A DNA stretch of 46,249 nucleotides, taken from positions 1-46,249 of IMG/VR virus record IMGVR_UViG_3300037191_001380; one strand, written 5' to 3'. This stretch comes from a virus. The position numbers and the translations under genes were made by a program. Below the pieces are notes generated by a model that worked only from the letters and a program-made list of their open reading frames with translations, did not search any database and was not told the origin of the DNA. This document shows, piece by piece, positions 36,301-43,043 of the stretch (positions within the stretch are counted from its first letter, which is position 1; the number at the start of each line of letters is the position of its first letter).

Positions 36301-39300
36301 GCTACTGCACAAGAAACCATTGACGATCAATTAGGAGGGTTACATAATATCGATCCTAATTTAAGATGGAAAGCAGATGGTGATGATATTTTATTTTATG
36401 AAGATAAAGTTACACTAAGACCTATAAGACCTAGCATCGCTCCATATACAAGTAATGGATGGACTTTGGCTAGAATTGAATATACACAAATACCATACGA
36501 TCTTTCGAACAATATGTTCTTTGGATCAGATGCTCTATTGGCTGGTCATTTTAATACTACTTCGTTTTCATCAAATGGTAGCAACGCTGAAATTGCAACA
36601 GCACTTACTAAATCTATTAACTCTAAAGAAAATGGATTTACTGCATTAACGTTTGATGGCGCAGATCACCTGTATATCAAGAACAACGTTGTTGGATATA
36701 GACTGATGCAGTCAGGGATCGCCCTGCCTAACAATAATGCAAATGACTGGGTAACTATTGAAGGAGACAACGAGATCAACTACACGCCTAATAATGTGTT
36801 AAGATTGCTACTAACAGGTAATACATCAGATGTATTCAAATCTAGTAAAATATACTACTTTACTGGTGGTAACTCTGCTGGTAAATCTGTGTTAGCATCG
36901 TTAGATTCTGTAGCCGATATTAATATTGGTGATTATTTAGAAACTAGTTCGAATGGTAATTACAATAAGGTTATTGATATTGTTGATGACATTGAAAGAT
37001 TACCTTTAAAATATAAGAAACTTGTATTAGAAAAGAAAAACACAATAGAGTCGGGAGAGGTAAATGCGTTTGCAGATAACTTAGTTAAACTAGGTTTATT
37101 TTCTGCATTTGATATACATGATATGAATTTTGATTTCTATGATACTTCTAATTCAGATTTAAAAGAATTAAAATACGAAACATCAGGTGAGATCAAATAC
37201 GAACCTGAGTTAAATAATAACAGTGACATATATCCTTTTGGAGAAAGAGAAAACACTGAGTATATAACAGCACCCGCGAGTTACTTTACAGGATTAACTG
37301 GAGTATTAGAAGATGAAATAACTGATACTTTTAATGAAGATTTTGTTGAAAGTGAATACGACAGATTAAAAGAAAACTATTTAAAAGAGAACTCTATAAG
37401 GAGTAGAGTTGTTCCTTCAATTAACAAGTGGGTATTAAAAGATACATTAACTGTTAGAGAACAACCATATTACTTAAACGCTAACGAGGCGTTTGGTAGA
37501 TCTAACTTCTCAGCAGATCTTTCTGTTGCAGGCCGAGATAGACTTGGAATGACTCATGAGTGGTTCTATATTAATAACTTACCAAAACATCTTAAAGAAA
37601 ACGTTGGTAATTCAACAACTCCTAATTATAGATTAAATGAATCATTTAGTTACCTTAACTTTATGGAAGGATTTGAGATGACTCCTGATATGTTTAAGGA
37701 TATTAATTATGATTACTTTGATAGATTCTTTGTAACCGAAGGATTTGAAACTAAAGGAGACAACAAATACAAAACATTCGTTAAGACTAATAGACAGAAA
37801 AAATATACATTAGTTAATGGCGGTAACAATACTGCGTTTGCCGATTCTATATTTAAAGGTCTAAAAGTAATATTCAAATCTAGAAAAGAATTTGCATCTG
37901 CAAGCCCTGTTGATTTTGTTAAATCATCTGAGTTTAATGGATATAGATTTAGTACAGTATTGAATGTGAAAACATCACAAGACTCGAATGGTATTGAGTA
38001 TGAAGTAATACAAAATAAGAAATTTAAGTATGTTGTGTTCTTTATCTCTCTAAGCCTAGATGATTTATGGGCAGATCAAACTTTAACTAGAAAGTTATTG
38101 TATGAGTTAAACCACTCGCTAATATGGAACAACGAAGAGGGTACATTTAAGTATTCTGATATTAAAGTTGATGGCCATTTAGATTTGGTAGGGGCTAATT
38201 TCTCAGATCCAGCTGGTGATAATTATTTAGTAGTACATGGTTTACCACATGGAGACGGAAGTGTGCCACAGTTCTTAGAACAAATTAATAAGAATGAAGA
38301 TGATGAATACGGAAGTATTATAGTAAATATAAACACTGCGTTTGGTCTTCAAAAAATACAATTAGATATTTCTAATGTAGGGAGCCAGTCTGAATTAATA
38401 CTTGCAAGACCTCCTCAGGATATTACTGATGGAAATGAAGTTCAAACGACGTTAGACAACTTACCAGGTTATTTACAATATAATGCTGAGTATATTTACA
38501 AAGGTGGAGGTATTAATGCATATAAATATATTTTAGAATCATTAGGTGCTCAAAATATGTCGACCATGTTATTAAGAAACCCTGATAATATTAAATACTC
38601 AACGGTAGAATTAGATGGTAGTATTGCTCTTAGTAAATTTATCATCCTTCTAGAAGATGGTGTTGAGATTATTAAGAAGTCTGAAATTAACACAGAAGTA
38701 GATGATGAGAAACCGGAATCGTTTAAATTATCATCCGGAAATATTGGCTATAACTTAGGGTTAACAAGAACGTATTATCCATTCTTAATTAGACATCACG
38801 GTGGATATACTATTGATACAACTCCGGTGGTAACATTTACAGACATATACGCACACATGAAAACAAATACTCTTCAAAACGCTTCGAATATCGCTGAGTT
38901 AGAATTAGAAGAGCAAATGTATAAACACTCGTTAACTAGCACTGAAGATATTCAATTAGCTAAAGATTATTACAAGAGATATAATAGATGTGGTGTTGCA
39001 TTCAACTTAGGATTTATTTATGATGATGGAACTCATGATTCTCAATGGGGTTATATTAAAAATCATTTCTATAGAAAAGTGAATGAATTCAAATCTAGTG
39101 GTGTTATTAAGCTATCGACATCTTCTGATAAGCCGCCTTTATATCCATTAATTGGTGAGGTTGCTATCGATAAGAAAGATGTTCACGTGTTTAAATCTTC
39201 ATGGGATAAAAACTATTATACTAGGGCTTTATCGGGCGACCTTACGGAACTCGTACCTGGTACATTTGAAACTAAAGAGGAGAGATCTTATTTAGCTTCA

Positions 39301-39828
39301 ACGATTATGAAAATTAAAGACAGTTATACTCTGTTAAACTTTGAAGTTGAACAAGTAAAAACTGGAGAGATTCAAGATGACATATTATCTAATTCAACAA
39401 ATACAACCGATGTGGTGTTATTTGAAGATAAAAATAGAGTAGTAATGGATTTCTATGTAGATTTTACAATTAATAAAAAATTAAGTGCAGACGGTGTTTT
39501 AGAAACTATTAAAAAATATGTTCTAGCAGCTAATTCAGCTGACGACAAAACAACATTAACAGATGATGCTCAACTTTACATAGGTGACAATTTAGTAAAT
39601 GTGTTTGGAATCAGTCAAATCAAGCTGTATACTCAAAGAATTAAAGGCAGAGGCTCAGTTTTAGAAAGTGTAGCTGAGGTTACGGATTTAGATAATAACA
39701 ATTATATTTTAGATCAAAACTTTACCTTTTCTTCGCACGAACAAAAGCCCCTTAATTTTAGGTTGATATATAATAAAAGATTAGGTTACTCTTATAGAAT
39801 TAGACCTATGGTAAAAATAACGTCATAA
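30337..39828 (+). CDS. Giant adhesin/virion protein, 3163 residues, with BACON-like and Ig-like domains
   Basis: The N-terminal half looks like a surface adhesin. It has a beta domain with Calx-beta-like features at about 178-300, Thr-rich linkers near 304-312 and 398-410, and a BACON-like domain at about 488-590 (SSVDWVNVVPNAFTVNGG, RSVDVTLVHPED, QTFTITQSA). Three cadherin/Ig-like repeats (about 595-970) follow, each with a D-x-D/D-x-N type loop, then a Cys-containing region to about 1540. From about 1545 (LSKPLLRTNPKLSTNAKLVV, then NSLDNMYIESIDASKELAAV) the sequence changes to a long, Gly-poor region resembling conserved virion proteins of large phages. BACON domains are linked to carbohydrate or mucin binding in Bacteroidetes and occur in crAss-like phages. 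Likely role: host surface binding. Confidence 0.7.
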   Translation: MAAIQIDLRDTGYETLALALTGAQNGSTSPTTPLFYDDAGAFGPGTSVFSDNTMLAAFSTTSTTQFWIDDVNKRIIQINNGSVNNTDPFINWDCSMLTVNDGATGTSISSSWTPGQTGSNIVVRENNGTGTITTVYVDGITDYHFSFTIPTVGFLNSGNAQECIITGVNVTTTLAPVPNYYEFEHQGNAVQAYTEGATLLFPTFTLKSTNVPDGTTVGYTISGYASGSGFDAADISLTSLTGVITMQSNEGELTFTLIDDQLAEGDPGLAGSELFRVTLDAQDSLNNSITLADLDRNEWPLARSVDPTTTTTTTLPEYTCAIAAPVLGNGNDGDVIVIASAITWGIQPDASSTLTISPATYTYGQATYTISGIEAPAGYSNTGNTISCDIDGTTVDEATTATTIATTIAPTFDCDTETLTIANGVIGEQITAADFSTDGTATFNSITNSNNDLYLDGTFIYTLTVNIPAGYLNSGTIDCDVSVTGGLGAASISISDNATLSFGSSGTPIQSKAVTITGNATAFDVDDDITYSSSVDWVNVVPNAFTVNGGALNITCSAYSGSTARSVDVTLVHPEDNTKTSQTFTITQSAGNQAPIGSDLTKSITYSGTPTANNIDFNDVATGGWAGSNVNDPDDATNSTLQVIITDISGLTLGANTSTLVDTSGNSNASITSAPDTLNGMATPLTIQLTPAQSLGASAIQTASFKYKLDDGSSVSNLSPEYTVTLTINPPGNTAPTISPVARTISGAQTNDVAAAINIGQFISDDSDSDENLDLFWTNSGGSSTTPFSTVTPNTGSYGSIAYNSSGLLTYTYTGTSLNPNSQDVVETFWYKAQDTDGEYSSAASITITMTASANSAPVISFNGQTGTTVIEKQLNQYDTVTSTSDVITATDPNGDTLTWSFAWDFATSQSSQAGTFTLDSGGQWTYSTGTWVISPGSTVQERFVVTVTDQYGMTDSYTLKFFSTGVTYISGITGSNDFRSTASPTCDDGRSDTLYLDADAGADDINGLSPNQYLYTTNLLDGDDVKKNADITNVTNNPWVSIQQDIGGEVIIRAVKLAGDGKIIQVVNCETSLDNAWPIEINFSNKTSELCAQELTYTVSTATVYQNVLNPADGVFGLADVIALGGQLFTSQYYANLPEYRNLDDGFAAASLCVATGFYNDGTRQNTNGDFIYYEFVESGDGIGVWNDNETDPLNLTKTFICPALIEYDTVSIKAYYSPSNRVAVDAACLAGEDNLVLVDLYARLEAGGTLPYTTHQEGLEYLIKNQILIYTTHAAASEVNYDGLWDNTTFIAVDTAGGDLNDDPFGYTPSLRFAIWDNENDSGYLEPESQSFTYSWLGVNTNGELEYAGSSTILGDCNTQFNKPDGNSNYCLGLPGDLCFLNNNNSRVNVFYAFYSCAAKIESGKPYWSLYLTDGLHTYAENSTSYIKKLIDEVGPDNNNGIAMNIGGDSMLECVTIQHKIFAANYDDAVNILLEREEYGTDIRIIEINPVELGFTSGAVIEYRDNCTSCLLDKQDFLEFILDGVDDAEIINRSIPNFDLEKNYELDNLSKPLLRTNPKLSTNAKLVVNSLDNMYIESIDASKELAAVEYKKWSVSKDGKWAYDLAKFFNSNKTPSDLIYNVRSRFSDLSVQESFEKQIEEDYHYGTTYNYSKLHNEDFRMLAPIWLDKNIPSNFVIFRVSDPAAILDFDTQSNFNNMDSILKNSELIKTFDLTRNSNIGTYIRNHVQSELFPSTPLNVNFSENERTNFNGIDLTQGGFTNKGEYLFDDFVKQDQTIINENDLITGGFERNKLACANLINLEFLFDDDGAEDYAVNRYFGLYVNDVDSGYGTLESSFDGLLKFKTLNSYINTDAKSAIPPTELMTSTPTLGYAHISDNFYKISPLYYDTSKLEVHVEDSSNTIPAEIKISAIGTSVDTTKNEAPGSDFVKLTINGSPANNDRISIFPSKEQDYRIKFMRFTPGEQFVLSLNLDEQVGNQNFLLTLQATAQETIDDQLGGLHNIDPNLRWKADGDDILFYEDKVTLRPIRPSIAPYTSNGWTLARIEYTQIPYDLSNNMFFGSDALLAGHFNTTSFSSNGSNAEIATALTKSINSKENGFTALTFDGADHLYIKNNVVGYRLMQSGIALPNNNANDWVTIEGDNEINYTPNNVLRLLLTGNTSDVFKSSKIYYFTGGNSAGKSVLASLDSVADINIGDYLETSSNGNYNKVIDIVDDIERLPLKYKKLVLEKKNTIESGEVNAFADNLVKLGLFSAFDIHDMNFDFYDTSNSDLKELKYETSGEIKYEPELNNNSDIYPFGERENTEYITAPASYFTGLTGVLEDEITDTFNEDFVESEYDRLKENYLKENSIRSRVVPSINKWVLKDTLTVREQPYYLNANEAFGRSNFSADLSVAGRDRLGMTHEWFYINNLPKHLKENVGNSTTPNYRLNESFSYLNFMEGFEMTPDMFKDINYDYFDRFFVTEGFETKGDNKYKTFVKTNRQKKYTLVNGGNNTAFADSIFKGLKVIFKSRKEFASASPVDFVKSSEFNGYRFSTVLNVKTSQDSNGIEYEVIQNKKFKYVVFFISLSLDDLWADQTLTRKLLYELNHSLIWNNEEGTFKYSDIKVDGHLDLVGANFSDPAGDNYLVVHGLPHGDGSVPQFLEQINKNEDDEYGSIIVNINTAFGLQKIQLDISNVGSQSELILARPPQDITDGNEVQTTLDNLPGYLQYNAEYIYKGGGINAYKYILESLGAQNMSTMLLRNPDNIKYSTVELDGSIALSKFIILLEDGVEIIKKSEINTEVDDEKPESFKLSSGNIGYNLGLTRTYYPFLIRHHGGYTIDTTPVVTFTDIYAHMKTNTLQNASNIAELELEEQMYKHSLTSTEDIQLAKDYYKRYNRCGVAFNLGFIYDDGTHDSQWGYIKNHFYRKVNEFKSSGVIKLSTSSDKPPLYPLIGEVAIDKKDVHVFKSSWDKNYYTRALSGDLTELVPGTFETKEERSYLASTIMKIKDSYTLLNFEVEQVKTGEIQDDILSNSTNTTDVVLFEDKNRVVMDFYVDFTINKKLSADGVLETIKKYVLAANSADDKTTLTDDAQLYIGDNLVNVFGISQIKLYTQRIKGRGSVLESVAEVTDLDNNNYILDQNFTFSSHEQKPLNFRLIYNKRLGYSYRIRPMVKITS

Positions 39829-39831
39829 GGC

Positions 39832-42222
39832 ATGGCCATATTCAATATACAAGAAATACTACACCCTAATGACTCTAACCAGATCAAGTGGGAGAAGGTT
39901 AACTATAACTTCGATCAACTACTGGCTAACGGCGGCGGACCCGAGGGTACAAAAGGTTCTCTAGGACAGCAAGGTTCTGTTGGACTGACCGGACAAAAAG
40001 GAAACCAGGGTGAAATAGGACCGCAAGGTTTAACTGGTGCTACTTCTTCTAGATGGCAAGTTATTCCTATTAATCCGGCCGGAGCAACAAATAATGATTA
40101 TGTTATACTTAAGCCTAAAGTATCAACAGATAATTATCATCCGGTAATATTTTTAGGAGACCAGAGTTTTGACGAAGGCCAAAGCAATAATGGATTAACT
40201 AACTTAAGGTCTACGATAACAATTGGTAAACATGCAGTTGGAGGAGTTTCTCCATCTGATGAATATGTTACATTTTGGCATGGACAAAGAACAGGCACAA
40301 CAAACGATATAGCAATAACTCTTTCTTCATCAGAAGTAACTGAAACAATCGGTGGTGTTACTACTGATTGGACTAGATTTACTTTAGCGGAAACTTATGG
40401 TGTTAATTTAAACACCAATCCAGCTGAAATAGTTGAGTTTTATGTAGAGTTGGACAAATATACTTTTAAATCTAAAGTTGGATTTAGCTCAGAGGCAGCT
40501 AACAGCTTTAAACTACCTAATACTAATCTTGCAGTAAATGAATTAGAAGGCGGTATGATTAGATATTTCGCTGGTAGTTTTTGGGGAGCTTTCGAAGACG
40601 CCAACGGAGCAGTTGAATGGAAAGAATTCTGTACAGCACCATGTGGAGCTGGCAATGTTTCTGGAACTGTATCAATTGTAGAAGATCCAGCAGATCTAAA
40701 CTTAAATCAATACGGTGGACAAATAGGTAATACTGTATCAATAATTCCTTCTGGAAATCTTGAATTAGATGAAAATGGAGCTGTATGGACTGGGCAAGGA
40801 GTTCCAGGATGTACGGACCCAACAGCACAAAATTACGATCCAAATGCCACTGTAAATGATGGCTCATGTATAGCTTCTATTTATGGTTGTATGGATCCTG
40901 CAGCATTAAATTATTATCCAGGTGCAAATATTGATTTCAATTGTTGTTATATCTCAGGTTGTACGGACCCAAATGCCTCAAATTACAATCCGGATGCATG
41001 TATGGATGATAATACATGTAATTTAGAAACAATCGAGTTTACAGGTGCTGCTAATGCATTACTAAATATGAGTGCTTCTGGTGGTGTTGGTGACATAGGT
41101 TATATTACAGGGCCAACAGCAGGAATGATAGTATCTACTGCTACTAAACCAGCATGGATTACTATAAACTCATACCAAAATTCTAATTTTGAACCTGAAT
41201 TGGCTTTTAGTGTTCAAGCAAACGCCGGTGCAAGTACTAGAACTGGTACTATCGTAATAGCACATCCTGATGATCCATCAGTAACTGCTACTGTTAATGT
41301 ATCGCAATTAGCTGTTTCATCAACTATTGCAACGACTTTAGCGACTTCAGCGACTGCAGCAACGACATTAGCTACAGTGGCTACAACTCCAGCGACTGGT
41401 GCAACTGCTGCGACAACACAAGCAACTGATGCTACAACACAAGCAACTATTCCACCACCAGTATATAATTCATTAATTGTAACACCAACTTCTGCTAGCT
41501 TCGGCAACGCAGACGAGGGTACTACACTTACATATACTGTTGCAGGGTCTTATATACCTAACGGTACTAAGGTATGGCTAGATTACACGGGTACTCATAA
41601 TAGATCAGATGTCGCAGGTGAAGGTTCTGGAGGCGGAAGTGGTGAATCTCCTCAAACTTCTAGTTGGGGTAACTTCGTCATAATGAACAATAACGTCGGT
41701 ACTACATCGATTACTATTGAAAATGACAATATATTAGAAGCAATGGCTCTAAATGATAGAGAAACTATCATAGCTACTCTTTGGCCTCAAGATTTTGATG
41801 GTAATTCTACTGAAGGTCACAGTGTGACTACAAATATTACTGATACATCATTCCCGGCGACTGCATCATTCTCTGGAGGATTTAACCAACAAATGGCATG
41901 TGATAATAACAATAACGCATGGTCAATATCGTATGATGGTACTCAAGCTGATTTCATTAGCAAAATGACATCGGTGAATTTGAATACGTACATAAACTAC
42001 GGTAGAGTTATTAGTGCAAGTAATAATACTTTAAGAACTCCGGATGCTGGATGGGGCGCTGATAAAGTGGATATGATATTCCAGATCGGTGGACCAACTA
42101 ATCAAAGTGGAACGGATTGTTCAATTTATGCAACAGTTGCAACAACAACATACGGAGGTGCTCCATCTAATACAACAGAAACACCAACAACAACTAGTGG
42201 CGGTGGAACTCCTTCTAATTAA
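39832..42222 (+). CDS. Collagen-like tail fibre with GCTDP repeats and BACON-like domain
   Basis: A protein of 796 residues built from modules. The N-terminus (IKWEKVNYNFDQLLANGGG) is a fibre attachment form. About 33-70 is a Gly-X-Y collagen-like stretch (GLTGQKGNQGEIGPQG). Beta domains follow to 320. Three Cys repeats of the form GCTDPxAxNYxPxAxxxDxxC lie at 326-395. About 401-496 is BACON-like (KPAWITINSYQ ... RTGTIVIAHPDD ... TVNVSQLA). A Thr/Ala-rich linker spans 497-543, then a Calx-beta-like domain to about 673 and a final domain ending in Thr/Gly-rich sequence. Likely a trimeric receptor-binding fibre. The BACON, linker and Calx-beta-like parts also occur in the giant gene upstream, three bases away. 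Confidence 0.75.
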   Translation: MAIFNIQEILHPNDSNQIKWEKVNYNFDQLLANGGGPEGTKGSLGQQGSVGLTGQKGNQGEIGPQGLTGATSSRWQVIPINPAGATNNDYVILKPKVSTDNYHPVIFLGDQSFDEGQSNNGLTNLRSTITIGKHAVGGVSPSDEYVTFWHGQRTGTTNDIAITLSSSEVTETIGGVTTDWTRFTLAETYGVNLNTNPAEIVEFYVELDKYTFKSKVGFSSEAANSFKLPNTNLAVNELEGGMIRYFAGSFWGAFEDANGAVEWKEFCTAPCGAGNVSGTVSIVEDPADLNLNQYGGQIGNTVSIIPSGNLELDENGAVWTGQGVPGCTDPTAQNYDPNATVNDGSCIASIYGCMDPAALNYYPGANIDFNCCYISGCTDPNASNYNPDACMDDNTCNLETIEFTGAANALLNMSASGGVGDIGYITGPTAGMIVSTATKPAWITINSYQNSNFEPELAFSVQANAGASTRTGTIVIAHPDDPSVTATVNVSQLAVSSTIATTLATSATAATTLATVATTPATGATAATTQATDATTQATIPPPVYNSLIVTPTSASFGNADEGTTLTYTVAGSYIPNGTKVWLDYTGTHNRSDVAGEGSGGGSGESPQTSSWGNFVIMNNNVGTTSITIENDNILEAMALNDRETIIATLWPQDFDGNSTEGHSVTTNITDTSFPATASFSGGFNQQMACDNNNNAWSISYDGTQADFISKMTSVNLNTYINYGRVISASNNTLRTPDAGWGADKVDMIFQIGGPTNQSGTDCSIYATVATTTYGGAPSNTTETPTTTSGGGTPSN

Positions 42223-42227
42223 TAATT

Positions 42228-43040
42228 ATGATGAACAAGATAAAAGATATATTTTCGAACAAGACTCTAGTGATGTTTATCGCTGGAGCTCTCTTCGTTA
42301 TGTTGTTTCTTAGACAATGTAATAGTATTGAAAACTTAAAACAAGACGTTAAATTAGCACAAGAAGATGCTGGTAGGCAACTTAATAACTTTAAGGCATC
42401 TCAAGATTCTATTGTATTACTAATAAATGAAAATGGAGATCAACTTGCTACTATTAGATCTTATGAGTTTGATTTATCAGACATGGCAGATAGCCAATCT
42501 AAACTAACAGACAAGTATAAGAAAGCTTTAAACTTAAATAAAGATTTGAAAGAAGTTAATTCATTAATCTCTGCTAATCTAGAAATAAAAGATAGTTTAA
42601 ATGTAACAACAACGACTGAAGTAATAGGATTAGATACTACTAAGATTACATTCGAATCATCCGACGATTTTGGAAACGGCAATTCAAGGCTTTTGACAGG
42701 ATTTACAGATGTTAAGTTTGACACGAGTATTAATCAATTCTCAGTATTAATGACTAGATTTGAATTAACACAAACACTAAGCCTGATGGCTGCAATTGAA
42801 AATGTAGACGGTGCAGATAGATTAAAGTTATCAACAAGCTACCCTGGATTAGTGATTAAAGATATTGAAAACATTAACCTAGTTAATACGCGATTAAACA
42901 GAAAGGACCAAAAGAAATCTCGATGGATGGTTGGTTTTGGAGTTGGGTATGGTATTAACTTAAATAACAATCAAGTGATTAGCACAGGGCCTTCCATCGG
43001 AGTGGGTCTTTATTTCTCACCTAAATTTTTACAATTTTAA
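42228..43040 (+). CDS. Membrane-anchored protein with coiled coil; possible spanin-like
   Basis: A protein of 270 residues. One hydrophobic segment at about 13-30 (TLVMFIAGALFVMLFL) follows a basic N-terminus (MMNKIKDIFSNK), so the rest should lie in the periplasm. Residues 30-125 are a helical, probably coiled-coil region. The end (RWMVGFGVGYGINLNNN, then PSIGVGLYFSPKFLQF) has alternating Gly/aromatic strands and a terminal Phe, like the last strands of outer-membrane beta-barrels. Such an arrangement could link inner and outer membranes, as spanins do in lysis. It sits between fibre and virion genes. It could instead be a generic Bacteroidetes-phage membrane protein. The membrane segment is firm; the function is a hypothesis. 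Confidence 0.6.
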   Translation: MMNKIKDIFSNKTLVMFIAGALFVMLFLRQCNSIENLKQDVKLAQEDAGRQLNNFKASQDSIVLLINENGDQLATIRSYEFDLSDMADSQSKLTDKYKKALNLNKDLKEVNSLISANLEIKDSLNVTTTTEVIGLDTTKITFESSDDFGNGNSRLLTGFTDVKFDTSINQFSVLMTRFELTQTLSLMAAIENVDGADRLKLSTSYPGLVIKDIENINLVNTRLNRKDQKKSRWMVGFGVGYGINLNNNQVISTGPSIGVGLYFSPKFLQF

Positions 43041-43043
43041 GAC

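Noticed and set aside
40808-41030. Cys repeats as a zinc-finger or host gene insertion
   Set aside because: The spacing and GCTDPxAxNY pattern match extracellular flavobacterial repeats, and the reading frame continues through the fibre gene on both sides.
41320-41460. Short repeats in the Thr/Ala linker as a CRISPR-like or tandem DNA array
   Set aside because: They are irregular codon-level repeats of Ala and Thr in frame within a fibre gene, without uniform repeat and spacer lengths.
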